In this document: positions 48,544-61,422 of the stretch, piece by piece | Position numbering within the stretch: position 1 is the first letter of the stretch | How the letters are laid out: each line of letters opens with the position of its first letter | Assembly: GCF_051020975.1 (NCBI RefSeq) | Contig: NW_027478167.1 | Span: 1,736,001-1,800,000 of the forward strand | Direction: 5' to 3' | DNA length: 64,000 nucleotides | Source of the DNA: Osmia lignaria lignaria | Taxonomy: Eukaryota > Arthropoda > Insecta > Hymenoptera > Megachilidae | Notes under the pieces: generated by a model | What the model was told of the DNA's origin: nothing | The model's database searches: none | What the model saw: the letters and a program-made list of their open reading frames with translations, nothing else | Position numbers and translations under genes: made by a program

Positions 48544-50152
48544 TTGCAGATTTATCTCAAGGGAAGGGGCCTGACGGACATATTTCGAGATATTTCTTCT
48601 TCTTGTTGTTCTTCTTCTGCACAGCTAAGCTGGAAGTGGCATTTGCAGCTCGCAATAGTGCAGAGTTATCTCAAAGAAAGGGGCCACGGTGTTTCTGTAT
48701 CTCTATTATGTTGGTGCGGCTTCGGAACTTTTAAATATCTTGATATATCTCGAGATCTACGCATCTGATCAAAAAATATCATAGAACATAAAAAGTAGGA
48801 AACTTAATTCTCTACAAAAAAGGTCTCTCAACATTTTGCCATAGCTCGCTTCGTTTCCGAGATACTTGCCGATTTATCTCAAGGGAAGGGGCCTGACGGA
48901 CATATTTCGAGATATTTCTTCTTCTTGTTGTTCTTTTTCTGCACAGCTAAGCTGGAAGTGACATTTGCAGCTCGCATTTGTGCAGAGTTATCTCAAAGAG
49001 AGGGGCCACGGTGTTTCTGTATCTCTATTATGTTGGTGCGGCTTCGGAACTTTTAAATATCTTGATATATCTCGAGAACTACGAATCTGATCAGAAAATA
49101 TCATAGAAGGTAAAAAGTAGGAAACTTAATTCTCTACAAAAAAGGTCTCTTAACATTTTGCCATAGCTCGCTTCGTTTCCGAGATATTTGCAGATTTATC
49201 TCAAGGGAAGGGGCCTGACGGACATATTTCGAGATATTTCTTCTTCTTGTTGTTCTTCTTCTGCACAGCTAAGCTGGAAGTGGCATTTGCGGCTCGCACT
49301 AGTGCAGAGTTATCTCAAAGAAAGGGGCCACGGTGTTTCTGTATCTCTATTATGTTGGTGCGGCTTCGGAACTTTTAAATATCTTGATATATCTCGAGAA
49401 CTACGCATCTGATCAAAAAATATCATAGAACATAAAAAGTAGGAAACTTAATTCGCTACAAAAAGGTCTGTTAACATTTTGCCATAGCTCGCTTCGTTTC
49501 CGAGATATTTGCAGATTTATCTCAAGGGAAGGGGCCTAACGGACATATTTCGTGATATTTCTTCTTCTTGTTGTTCTTCTTCTGCACAGCTAAGCTGGAA
49601 GTGGCATTCGCAGCTCGCATTAGTGCAGAGTTATCTCAAAGAAAGGGGCCACGGTGTTTCTGTATCTCTATCATGTTGGTGCGGCTTCTTAACTTTTAAA
49701 TATCTTGATATATCTCGAGAACTACGCATCTGATCAAAAAATATCATAGAACATAGAAAGTAGGAAACTCAATGCTCTACAAAAAAGGTCTCTTAACATT
49801 TTGCAATAGCTCGCTTCGTTTCCGAGATATTTGCAGATTTATCTCAAGGGAAGGGGCCTGACGGACATATTTCGAGATATTTCTTCTTCTTGTTGTTCTT
49901 CTTCTGCACAGCTAAGCTGGAAGTGGCATTTGCAGCTCGCAATTGTGCAGAGTTATCTCAAAGAGAGGGGCCACGGTGTTTCTGTATCTCTATTATGTTG
50001 GTGCGGCTTCGGAACTTTTAAATATCTTGATATATCTCGAGAACTACGCATCTGAGCAGAAAATATCATAGAACATAAAAAGTAGGAAACATAATTCTCT
50101 ACAAAAAAGGTCTCTCAACATTTTGCCATAGCTCGCTTCGTTTCCGAGATAT
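48544..50152. repeat. HOR-H, copy 2
   Basis: 48544, 48866, 49188, 49509 and 49831 match copy 1 at 1931 bp, including the one-base linker loss. Differences are single bases, such as 'gtgacatttg' at 48866, 'caatgctct' against 'caatcctct' after 49509, and 'tgagcagaa' at 49831. The duplication looks recent. Confidence 0.9.
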
Positions 50153-52406
50153 TTGCAGATGTATCTCAAGGGAAGGGGCCTGACGGACATATTTCGAGAT
50201 ATTTCTTCTTCTTGTTGTTCTTCTTCTGCACAGCTAAGCTGGAAGTGGCATTTGCGGCTCGCACTAGTGCAGAGTTATCTCAAAGAAAGGGGCCACGGTG
50301 TTTCTGTATCCCTATTATGTTGGTGCGGTTTCGGAACTTTTAAATATCTGGATATATCTCGAAAACTACGCTTCTGATCAAAAAATATCATAGAACATAA
50401 ATTGTAGGAAACATAATTCTCTACGAAAAACGTCTCTTAACATTTTGCCATAGCTCGCTTCGTTTCCGAGATATTTGCAGATTCAGCTCAAAGGAACTGG
50501 CCTGACGGACATATTTCGAGATATTTCTTCTTCTTGTTGTTCTTCCTCTGCACAGCTAAGCTGGAAGTGGCATTTGCAGCTCGCAATAGTGCAGAGTTAT
50601 CTCAAAGAAAGGGGCCACGGTGTTTCTGTATCTCTATTATGTTGGTGCGGCTTCGGAACTTTTAAATATCTTGATATATCTCGAGAACTACGCATCTGAT
50701 CAAAAAATATCATAGAACATAAAAAGTAGGGAACTTAATTCTCTACAAAAAAGGTCTCTTAACATTTTGCCATAGCTCGCTTCGTTTCCGAGATATTTGC
50801 AGATTTATCTCAAGGGAAGGGGCCTGACGGACATATTTCGAGATATTTCTTCTTCTTGTTGTTCTTCTTCTGCACAGCTAAACTGGAAGTGGCATTTCCA
50901 GCTCGCAATAGTGCAGAGTTATCTCAAAGAGAGGGGCCACGGTGTTTCTGTATCCCTATTATGTTGGTGCGGCTTCGGAACTTTTAAATATCTCGATATA
51001 TCTCGAAAACTACGCTTCTGATCAAAAAATATCATAGAACATAAATTGTAGGAAACATAATTCTCTACAAAAAAGGTCTCTTAACATTTTGCCATAGCTC
51101 GCTTCGTTTCCGAGATATTTGCAGATTTATCTCAAGGGAAGGGGCCTGACGGACATATTTCGAGATATTTCTTCTTCTTGTTGTTCTTCTTCTGCACAGC
51201 TAAGCTGGAAGTGGCACTTGCGGCTCGCACTAGTGCAGAGTTATCTCAAAGAAAGGGGCCACGGTGTTTCTGTGTCTCTATTATGTTGGTGCGGCTTTGG
51301 AACTTTTAAATATCTCGATATATCTCGAAAACTACGCTTCTGATCAAAAAATATCATAGAACATAAATTGTAGGAAACATAATTCTCTACAAAAAAGGTC
51401 TCTTAACATTTTGCCATAGCTCGCTTCGTTTCCGAGATATTTGCAGATATATCTCAAGGGAAGGGGCCTGACGGACATATTTCGAGATATGTCTTCTTCT
51501 TGTTGTTCTTCTTCTGCACAGCTAAGCGGGAAGTGGCATTTCCAGCTCGCAATAGTGCAGAGTTATCTCAAAGAGAGGGGCCACGGTGTTTCTGTATCTC
51601 TATTATGTTGGTGCGGCTTCGGAACTTTTAAATATCTTGATATATCTCGAGAACTACGCATCTGATCAAAAAATATCAGAGAACATAAAAAGTAGGAAAC
51701 TTAATTCTCTACAAAAAAGGTCTCTTAACATTTTGCCATAGCTCGCTTCGTTTCCGAGATATTTGCAGATTTATCTCAAGGGAAGGGGCCTGACGGACAT
51801 ATTTCGAGATATTTCTTCTTCTTGTTGTACTCCTTCTGCACAGCTAAGCTGGAAGTGGCATTTGCGGCTCGCACTAGTGCAGAGTTATCTCAAAGAAAGG
51901 GGCCACGGTGTTTCTGTATCCCTATTATGTTGGTGCGGCTTCGGAACTTTTAAATATCTCGATATATCTCGAAAACTACGCTTCTGATCAAAAAATATCA
52001 TAGAACATAAATTGTAGGAAACATAATTCTCTACAAAAAACGTCTCTTAACATTTTGCCATAGATCGCTTCGTTTCCGAGATATTTGCAGATTCAGCTCA
52101 AAGGAACTGGCCTGACGGACATATTTCGAGATATTTCTTCTTCTTGTTGTTCTTCCTCTGCACAGCTAAGCTGGAAGTGGCATTTGCAGCTCGCAATAGT
52201 GCAGAGTTATCTCAAAGAGAGGGGCCACGGTGTTTCTGTATCTCTATTATGTTGGTGCGGCTTCGGAACTTTTAAATATCTTGATATATCTCGAGAGCTA
52301 CGCGTCTGATCAAAAAATATCATAGAACATAAAAAGTAGGAAACATAATTCTCTACAAAAAAGGTCTCTTAACATTTTGCCATAGCTCGCTTCGTTTCCG
52401 AGATAT
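50153..52406. repeat. Block K, copy 2
   Basis: 50153 ('atatctggat'), 50475 (H2, then 'gtagggaactt'), 50797 (M4-T1), 51119 ('gtggcacttgcgg'), 51441 ('gatatgtcttc', 'agcgggaag'), 51763 ('gttgtactcc') and 52085 (H2 after 'catagatcgc') match 43072-45969. The offset is 7081 bp before the dimer and 6437 bp after it; the difference is exactly 644 bp. 52085 is the last H2 monomer in the window. Confidence 0.85.
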
Positions 52407-52728
52407 TTGCAGATTTATCTCAAGGGAAGGGGCCTAACGGACATATTTCGAGATATTTCTTCTTCTTGTTGTTCTTCTTCTGCAAAGCTAAACTGGAAGT
52501 GGCATTTCCAGCTCGCAATAGTGCAGAGTTATCTCAAAGAGAGGGGCCACGGTGTTTCTGTATCTCTATTATGTTGGTGCTGCTTCGGAACTTTTAAATA
52601 TCTCGATATATCTCGAAAACTACGCTTCTGATCAAAAAATATCATAGAACATAAAAAGTAGGAAACTTAATTCGCTACAAAAAAGGTCTCTTAACATTTT
52701 GCCATAGCTCGCTTCGTTTCCGAGATAT
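52407..52728. repeat. M4 monomer with T1 tail
   Basis: H1 head with 'cctaacgg', M4 middle, 'ggtgctgcttc', T1 tail but the T2-type 'aaaaagtaggaaactt' beyond it. It is a recombinant between the two tail classes, with the switch between about 52627 and 52660. Confidence 0.75.
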
Positions 52729-53372
52729 TTGCAGATTTATCTCAAGGGAAGGGGCCTAACGGACATATTTCGTGATATTTCTTCTTCTTGTTGTTCTTCT
52801 TCTGCACAGCTAAATTGGAAGTGGCATTTCCAGGTCGCAATAGTGCAGAGTTATCTAAAAGAAAGGAGCCACGGTGTTTCTGTATCTCTATTATGTTGGT
52901 GCGGCTTCGGAACTTTTAAATATCTTGATATATCTCGAGAGCTACGCATCCGATCAAAAAATATCATAGAACATAAAAAGTAGGAAACTTAATTCGCTAC
53001 AAAAAAGGTCTCTTAACATTTTGCCATAGCTCGCTTCGTTTCCGAGATATTTGCAGATTTATCTCAAGGGAAGGGGCCTAACGGACATATTTCGTGATAT
53101 TTCTTCTTCTTGTTGTTCTTCTTCTGCACAGCTAAATTGGAAGTGGCATTTCCAGGTCGCAATAGTGCAGAGTTATCTAAAAGAAAGGAGCCACGGTGTT
53201 TCTGTATCTCTATTATGTTGGTGCGGCTTCGGAACTTTTAAATATCTTGATATATCTCGAGAGCTACGCATCCGATCAAAAAATATCATAGAACATAAAA
53301 AGTAGGAAACTTAATTCTCTACAAAAAAGGTCTCTTAACATTTTGCCATAGCTCGCTTCGTTTCCGAGATAT
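52729..53372. repeat. Twin monomers, nearly identical (2 x 322 bp)
   Basis: 52729 and 53051 share a set of otherwise rare alleles: 'cgtgatatttc', 'aaattgg', 'ccaggtcgcaatag', 'tctaaaagaaagga', 'gagagctacgcatccg'. The only difference I found is in the linker, 'attcgctac' in the first and 'attctctac' in the second. This is probably among the youngest duplications in the window. Confidence 0.9.
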
Positions 53373-53694
53373 TTGCAGATTTATCTCGAGGGAAGGGGCC
53401 TGACGGACATATTTCGAGATATTTCTTCTTCTTGTTGTTCTTCTTCTGCACAGCTAAGCTGGACGTGGCATTTACAGCTCGCAATAGTGCAGAGTTATCT
53501 CAAAGAAAGGGGCCACGGTGTTTCTGTATCTCTATTATGTTGGTGCGGCTTCGGAACTTTTAAGTATCTTGATATATCTCGAGAACTACGCATCTGATCA
53601 AAAAATATCATAGAACATAAAAAGTAGGAAACTTAATTCTCTACAAATAAGGTCTCTTAACATTTTGCCATAGCTCGCTTCGTTTCCGAGATAT
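53373..53694. repeat. Zeta-type monomer opening the right-hand HOR family
   Basis: It carries 'tctcgaggg' and 'ctggacgtgg' with an M3 middle, the combination found again at 59813, 62389 and 63677. From here to the window end the array consists of a distinct monomer set. Confidence 0.8.
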
Positions 53695-54982
53695 TTGCAG
53701 ATTTATCTCAAGGGAAGGGGCCTGACGGACATATTTCGAGATATTTCTTCTTCTTGTTGGTCTTCTTCTGCACAGCTAAGCTGGAAGTGGCATTTGCAGC
53801 TCGCAATAGTGCAGAGTTATCTCGAAGAAAGGGGCCACGGTGTTTCTGTATCTCTATTATGTTGGTGCGGCTTCGGAACTTTTAAATATCTTGATATATC
53901 TCGAGAACTACGCATCTGATCAAAAAATATCATAGAACATAAAAAGTAGGAAACTTAATTCTCTACAAAAAAGGTCTCTTAACATTTTGCCATAGCTCGC
54001 TTCGTTTCCAAGATACTTGCAGATTTATCTCAAGGGAAGGGGCCTGACGGACATATTTCGAGATATTTCTTCTTCTTGTTGTTCTTCTTCTGCACAGCTA
54101 AACTGGAAGTGGCATTTCCAGCTCGCAGTAGTGCCGAGTTATCTCAAAGAAAGGGGCCACGGTGTTTCTGTATCTCTATTATGTTGGTGCGGCTTCGGAA
54201 CTTTTAAATATCTTGATATATCTCGAGAACTACGCATCTGATCAAAAAATATCATAGAACATAAAAAGTAGAAAACTTAATTCTCTACAGAAAAGGTCTC
54301 TCAACATTTTGCCATAGCTCGCTTCGTTTCCGAGATATATGCAGATTTATCTCAAGGGAAGGGGCCTGACGGACATATTTCGAGATATTTCTTCTTCTTG
54401 TTGTTCTTCTTCTGCACAGCTAAACTGGAAGTGGCATTTCCAGCTCGCAATAGTGCAGAGTTATCTGAAAGAAAGGGGCCACGGTGTTTCTGTATCTCTA
54501 TTATGTTGGTGCGGCTTCGGATCTTTTAAATATCTTGATATATCTCGAGAACTACGCATCTGATCAAATAATATCATAGAACATAAAAAGTAGGAAACTT
54601 AATTCTCCACAAATAAGGTCTCTTAACATTTTGCCATAGCTCGCTTCGTTTCCGAGATATTTGCAGATTTATCTCAAGGGAAGGGGCCTGACGGACATAT
54701 TTCGAGATATTTCTTCTTCTTGTTGGTCTTCTTCTGCACAGCTAAGCTGGACGTGGCATTTACAGCTCGCAATAGTGCAGAGTTATCTCAAAGAAAGGGG
54801 CCACGGTGTTTCTGTATCTCTATTATGTTGGTGCGGCTTCGGAACTTTTAAGTATCTTGATATATCTCGAGAACTACGCATCTGATCAAAAAATATCATA
54901 GAACATAAAAAGTAGGAAACTTAATTCTCTACAAATAAGGTCTCTTAACATTTTGCCATAGCTCGCTTCGTTTCCGAGATAT
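53695..54982. repeat. HOR-J, 4-monomer unit, copy 1 (1288 bp)
   Basis: Alpha 53695 ('cttgttggtc', 'tctcgaagaaagg'), beta 54017 ('tttccaagatacttgcag', 'cgcagtagtgccg'), gamma 54339 ('gatatatgcag', 'tatctgaaag', 'cggatctttt', 'caaataatatc') and delta 54661 ('cttgttggtc', 'ctggacgtgg'). The order alpha-beta-gamma-delta repeats from 54983. Confidence 0.9.
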
Positions 54983-56270
54983 TTGCAGATTTATCTCAAG
55001 GGAAGGGGCCTGACGGACATATTTCGAGATATTTCTTCTTCTTGTTGGTCTTCTTCTGCACAGCTAAGCTGGAAGTGGCATTTGCAGCTCGCAATAGTGC
55101 AGAGTTATCTCGAAGAAAGGGGCCACGGTGTTTCTGTATCTCTATTATGTTGGTGCGGCTTCGGAACTTTTAAATATCTTGATATATCTCGAGAACTACG
55201 CATCTGATCAAAAAATATCATAGAACATAAAAAGTAGGAAACTTAATTCTCTACAAAAAAGGTCTCTTAACATTTTGCCATAGCTCGCTTCGTTTCCAAG
55301 ATACTTGCAGATTTATCTCAAGGGAAGGGGCCTGACGGACATATTTCGAGATATTTCTTCTTCTTGTTGTTCTTCTTCTGCACAGCTAAACTGGAAGTGG
55401 CATTTCCAGCTCGCAGTAGTGCCGAGTTATCTCAAAGAAAGGGGCCACGGTGTTTCTGTATCTCTATTATGTTGGTGCGGCTTCGGAACTTTTAAATATC
55501 TTGATATATCTCGAGAACTACGCATCTGATCAAAAAATATCATAGAACATAAAAAGTAGAAAACTTAATTCTCTACAGAAAAGGTCTCTCAACATTTTGC
55601 CATAGCTCGCTTCGTTTCCGAGATATATGCAGATTTATCTCAAGGGAAGGGGCCTGACGGACATATTTCGAGATATTTCTTCTTCCTGTTGTTCTTCTTC
55701 TGCACAGCTAAACTGGAAGTGGCATTTCCAGCTCGCAATAGTGCAGAGTTATCTGAAAGAAAGGGGCCACGGTGTTTCTGTATCTCTATTATGTTGGTGC
55801 GGCTTCGGAACTTTTAAATATCTTGATATATCTCGAAAACTACGCTTCTGATCAAAAAATATCATAGAACATAAATTGTAGGAAACATAATTCTCTACAA
55901 AAAAGGTCTCTCAACATTTTGCCATAGCTCGCTTCGCTTCCGAGATATATGCAGATTTATCTCAAGGGAAGGGGCCTGACGGACATATTTCGAGATATTT
56001 CTTCTTCTTGTTGGTCTTCTTCTGCACAGCTAAGCTGGAAGTGGCATTTGCAGCTCGCAATAGTGCAGAGTTATCTCAAAGAAAGGGGCCACGGTGTTTC
56101 TGTATCTCTATTATGTTGGTGCGGCTTCGGATCTTTTAAATATCTTGATATATCTCGAGAACTACGCATCTGATCAAAAAATATCATAGAACATAAAAAG
56201 TAGGAAACTTAATTCTCTACAAATAAGGTCTCTTAACATTTTGCCATAGCTCGCTTCGTTTCCGAGATAT
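54983..56270. repeat. HOR-J, copy 2 (1288 bp)
   Basis: Alpha 54983, beta 55305, gamma 55627 and delta 55949. Gamma here has 'cttcctgttg' and a T1 tail, and delta starts 'gcttcgcttccgagatatatgcag'-like (split: 'gcttcgcttcc' then 'gatatatgcag'). This gamma-delta pair matches 58847/59169, 3220 bp on. Confidence 0.9.
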
Positions 56271-57558
56271 TTGCAGATTTATCTCAAGGGAAGGGGCCTG
56301 ACGGACATATTTCGAGATATTTCTTCTTCTTGTTGGTCTTCTTCTGCACAGCTAAGCTGGAAGTGGCATTTGCAGCTCGCAATAGTGCAGAGTTATCTCG
56401 AAGAAAGGGGCCACGGTGTTTCTGTATCTCTATTATGTTGGTGCGGCTTCGGAACTTTTAAATATCTTGATATATCTCGAGAACTACGCATCTGATCAAA
56501 AAATATCATAGAACATAAAAAGTAGGAAACTTAATTCTCTACAAAAAAGGTCTCTTAACATTTTGCCATAGCTCGCTTCGTTTCCAAGATACTTGCAGAT
56601 TTATCTCAAGGGAAGGGGCCTGACGGACATATTTCGAGATATTTCTTCTTCTTGTTGTTCTTCTTCTGCACAGCTAAACTGGAAGTGGCATTTCCAGCTC
56701 GCAGTAGTGCCGAGTTATCTCAAAGAAAGGGGCCACGGTGTTTCTGTATCTGTATTATGTTGGTGCGGCTTCGGAACTTTTAAATATCTTGATATATCTC
56801 GAGAACTACGCATCTGATCAAAAAATATCATAGAACATAAAAAGTAGAAAACTTAATTCTCTACAGAAAAGGTCTCTCAACATTTTGCCATAGCTCGCTT
56901 CGTTTCCGAGATATATGCAGATTTATCTCAAGGGAAGGGGCCTGACGGACATATTTCGAGATATTTCTTCTTCTTGTTGTTCTTCTTCTGCACAGCTAAA
57001 CTGGAAGTGGCATTTCCAGCTCGCAATAGTGCAGAGTTATCTGAAAGAAAGGGGCCACGGTGTTTCTGTATCTCTATTATGTTGGTGCGGCTTCGGATCT
57101 TTTAAATATCTTGATATGTCTCGAGAACTACGCATCTGATCAAATAATATCATAGAACATAAAAAGTAGGAAACTTAATTCTCCACAAATAAGGTCTCTT
57201 AACATTTTGCCATAGCTCGCTTCGTTTCCGAGATATTTGCAGATTTATCTCAAGGGAAGGGGCCTGACGGACATATTTCGAGATATTTCTTCTTCTTGTT
57301 GGTCTTCTTCTGCACAGCTAAGCTGGAAGTGGCATTGGCAGCTCGCAATAGTGCAGAGTTATCTCAAAGAAAGGGGCCACGGTGTTTCTGTATCTCTATT
57401 ATGTTGGTGCGGCTTCGGAACTTTTAAATATCTTGATATATCTCGAGAGCTACGCATCCGATCAAAAAATATCATAGAACATAAAAAGTAGGAAACTTAA
57501 TTCTCTACAGAAAAGGTCTCTCAACATTTTGCCATAGCTCGCTTCGTTTCCGAGATAT
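56271..57558. repeat. HOR-J, copy 3 (1288 bp)
   Basis: Alpha 56271, beta 56593 ('tgtatctgtatt'), gamma 56915 ('gatatgtctcg') and delta 57237 ('gcattggcagctc', tail 'gagagctacgcatccg'). The beta-gamma-delta run is repeated at 61423-62388, 4830 bp on. Confidence 0.9.
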
Positions 57559-58202
57559 ATGCAGATTTATCTCAAGGGAAGGGGCCTGACGGACATATTT
57601 CGAGATATTTCTTCTTCTTGTTGTTCTTCTTCTGCACAGCTAAACTGGAAGTGGCATTTCCAGCTCGCAATAGTGCAGAGTTATCTGAAAGAAAGGGGCC
57701 ACGGTGTTTCTGTATCTCTATTATGTTGGTGCGGCTTCGGATCTTTTAAATATCTTGATATATCTCGAGAACTACGCATCTGATCAAATAATATCATAGA
57801 ACATAAAAAGTAGGAAACTTAATTCTCCACAAATAAGGTCTCTTAACATTTTGCCATAGCTCGCTTCGTTTCCGAGATATTTGCAGATTTATCTCAAGGG
57901 AAGGGGCCTGACGGACATATTTCGAGATATTTCTTCTTCTTGTTGGTCTTCTTCTGCACAGCTAAGCTGGAAGTGGCATTGGCAGCTCGCAATAGTGCAG
58001 AGTTATCTCAAAGAAAGGGGCCACGGTGTTTCTGTATCTCTATTATGTTGGTGCGGCTTCGGAACTTTTAAATATCTTGATATATCTCGAGAACTACGCA
58101 TCTGATCAAAAAATATCATAGAACATAAAAAGTAGGAAACTTAATTCTCTACAAATAAGGTCTCTTAACATTTTGCCATAGCTCGCTTCGTTTCCGAGAT
58201 AT
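57559..58202. repeat. Gamma-delta dimer duplication (644 bp)
   Basis: 57559 and 57881 repeat the gamma and delta of 56915-57558, including 'gcattggcagctc'. The delta copies differ in the tail: 'gagagctacgcatccg' in 57237, 'gagaactacgcatctg' in 57881. It interrupts the regular 4-monomer order. Confidence 0.85.
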
Positions 58203-59490
58203 TTGCAGATTTATCTCAAGGGAAGGGGCCTGACGGACATATTTCGAGATATTTCTTCTTCTTGTTGGTCTTCTTCTGCACAGCTAAGCTGGAAGTGGCA
58301 TTTGCAGCTCGCAATAGTGCAGAGTTATCTCGAAGAAAGGGGCCACGGTGTTTCTGTATCTCTATTATGTTGGTGCGGCTTCGGAACTTTTAAATATCTT
58401 GATATATCTCGAGAACTACGCATCTGATCAAAAAATATCATACAACATAAAAAGTAGGAAACTTAATTCTCTACAAAAAAGGTCTCTTAACATTTTGCCA
58501 TAGCTCGCTTCGTTTCCAAGATACTTGCAGATTTATCTCAAGGGAAGGGGCCTGACGGACATATTTCGAGATATTTCTTCTTCTTGTTGTTCTTCTTCTG
58601 CACAGCTAAACTGGAAGTGGCATTTCCAGCTCGCAGTAGTGCCGAGTTATCTCAAAGAAAGGGGCCACGGTGTTTCTGTATCTCTATTATGTTGGTGCGG
58701 CTTCGGAACTTTTAAATATCTTGATATATCTCGAGAACTACGCATCTGATCAAAAAATATCATAGAACATAAAAAGTAGAAAACTTAATTCTCTACAGAA
58801 AAGGTCTCTCAACATTTTGCCATAGCTCGCTTCGTTTCCGAGATATATGCAGATTTATCTCAAGGGAAGGGGCCTGACGGACATATTTCGAGATATTTCT
58901 TCTTCCTGTTGTTCTTCTTCTGCACAGCTAAACTGGAAGTGGCATTTCCAGCTCGCAATAGTGCAGAGTTATCTGAAAGAAAGGGGCCACGGTGTTTCTG
59001 TATCTCTATTATGTTGGTGCGGCTTCGGAACTTTTAAATATCTTGATATATCTCGAAAACTACGCTTCTGATCAAAAAATATCATAGAACATAAATTGTA
59101 GGAAACATAATTCTCTACAAAAAAGGTCTCTTAACATTTTGCCATAGCTCGCTTCGCTTCCGAGATATATGCAGATTTATCTCAAGGGAAGGGGCCTGAC
59201 GGACATATTTCGAGATATTTCTTCTTCTTGTTGGTCTTCTTCTGCACAGCTAAGCTGGAAGTGGCATTTGCAGCTCGCAATAGTGCAGAGTTATCTCAAA
59301 GAAAGGGGCCACGGTGTTTCTGTATCTCTATTATGTTGGTGCGGCTTCGGATCTTTTAAATATCTCGATATATCTCGAAAACTACGCTTCTGATCAAAAA
59401 ATATCATAGAACGTAAATTGTGGGAAACATAATTCTCTACAAAAAAGGTCTCTTAACATTTTGCCATAGCTCGCTTCGTTTCCGAGATAT
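58203..59490. repeat. HOR-J, copy 4 (1288 bp)
   Basis: Alpha 58203 (tail 'catacaacat'), beta 58525, gamma 58847 ('cttcctgttg', T1 tail) and delta 59169 ('gcttcgcttcc', 'cggatctttt', T1 tail, 'acgtaaattgtggg'). Confidence 0.9.
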
Positions 59491-61422
59491 TTGCAGATTT
59501 ATCTCAAGGGAAGGGGTCTGACGGACATATTTCGAGATATTTCTTCTTCTTGTTGTTCTTCTTCTTCACAGCTAAGCTGGAAGTGGCATTTGCAGCTCGC
59601 AATAGTGCAGAGTTATCTCAAAGAAAGGGGCCACGGTGTTTCTGTATCTCTATTATGTTGGTGCGGCTTCGGAACTTTTAAATATCTTGATATATCTCGA
59701 GAACTACGCATCCGATCAAAAAATATCATAGAACATAAAAAGTAGGAAACCTAATTCTCTACAAAAAAGGTCTCTTAACATTTTGCCATAGCTCGCTTCG
59801 TTTCCGAGATATTTGCAGATTTATCTCGAGGGAAGGGGCCTGACGGACATATTTCGAGATATTTCTTCTTCTTGTTGTTCTTCTTCTGCACAGCTAAGCT
59901 GGACGTGGTATTTACAGCTCGCAATAGTGCAGAGTTATCTCAAAGAAAGGGGCCACGGTGTTTCTGTATCTCTATTATGTTGGTGCGGCTTCGGAACTTT
60001 TAAATATCTTGATATATCTCGAGAACTACGCATCTGATCAAAAAATATCATGGAACATAAAAAGTAGGAAACTTAATTCTCAACAAAAAAGGTCTCTTAA
60101 CATTTTGCCATAGCTCGCTTCGTTTCCGAGATATTTGCAGATTTATCTCAAGGGAAGGGGCCTGACGGACATATTTCGAGATATTTCTTCTTCTTGTTGT
60201 TCTTCTTCTGCACAGCTAAACTGGAAGTGGCATTTCCAGCTCGCAGTAGTGCAGAGTTATCTCAAAGAAAGGGGCCACGGTGTTTCTGTATCTCTATTAT
60301 GTTGGTGCGGCTTCGGAACTTTAAAATATCTTGATATATTTCGAGAACTACGCATCTGATCAAAAAATATCATAGAACGTAAAAAGTAGGAAACTTAATT
60401 CTCTACAAATAAAGTCGCTTAACATTTTGCCATAGCTCGCTTCGTTTCCGAGATATTTGCAGATTTGTCTCAAGGGAAGGGGCCTGACGGACATATTTCG
60501 AGATATTTCTTCTTCTTGTTGTTCTTCTTCTGCACAGCTAAGCTGGAAGTGGCATTTGCAGCTCGCAATAGTGCAGAGTTATCTCAAAGAAAGGGGCGAC
60601 GGTGTTTCTGTATCTCTATTATGTTGGTGCGGCTTCGGAACTTTTAAATATCTTGATATATCTCGAGAACTACGCATCTGATCAAAAAATATCATAGAAC
60701 ATAAAAAGTAGGAAACGTCATTCTCTACCAAAAAGGTCTCTTAACACTTTGCCATAGCTCGCTTCGTTTCCGAGATATATGCAGATTTATCTCAAGGGAA
60801 GGGGCCTGACGGACATATTTCGGGATATTTCTTCTTCTTGTTGTTCTTCTTCTGCACAGCTAAACAGGAAGTGGCATTTCCAGCTCGCAATAGTGCAGAG
60901 TTATCTGAAAGAAACGGGCCACGGTGTTTCTGTATCTCTATTATGTTGGTGCGGCTTCGGAACTTTTAAATATCTTGATATATCTCGAGAACTACGCATC
61001 TGATCAAATAATATCATAGAACATAAAAAGTAGGAAACTTAATTCTCTACAAATAAGGTCTCTTAACATTTTGCCATAGCTCGCTTCGTTTCCGAGATAT
61101 TTGCAGATTTATCTCAAGGGAAGGGGCCTGACGGCCATATTTCGAGATATTTCTTCTTCTTGTTGGTCTTCTTCTGCACAGCTAAGCTGCAAGTGGCATT
61201 TGCGGCTCGCAATGGTGCAGAGTTATCTCAAAGAAAGGGGCCACGGTGTTTCTGTATCTCTATTATGTTGGTGCGGCTTCGGATCTTTTAAATATCTCGA
61301 TATATCTCGAAAACTACGCTTCTGATCAAAAAATATCATAGAACCTAAATTGTGGGAAATATAATTCTCTACAAAAAAGGTCTCTTAACATTTTGCCATA
61401 GCTCGCTTCGTTTCCAAGATAC
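59491..61422. repeat. Epsilon, zeta and diverged HOR-J monomers
   Basis: Epsilon 59491 ('cttcttcttcacag', 'gggtctgacgg', tail 'cgcatccg'), zeta 59813 ('tctcgaggg', 'ctggacgtgg', 'catggaac', 'tctcaacaaa'), then 60135 (beta-like, 'cgcagtagtgcag'), 60457 ('gatttgtctc', 'ggggcgacgg'), 60779 (gamma-like, 'aaacagg') and 61101 (delta-like, 'acggccat'). The last four carry more private changes than their neighbours. Confidence 0.8.
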
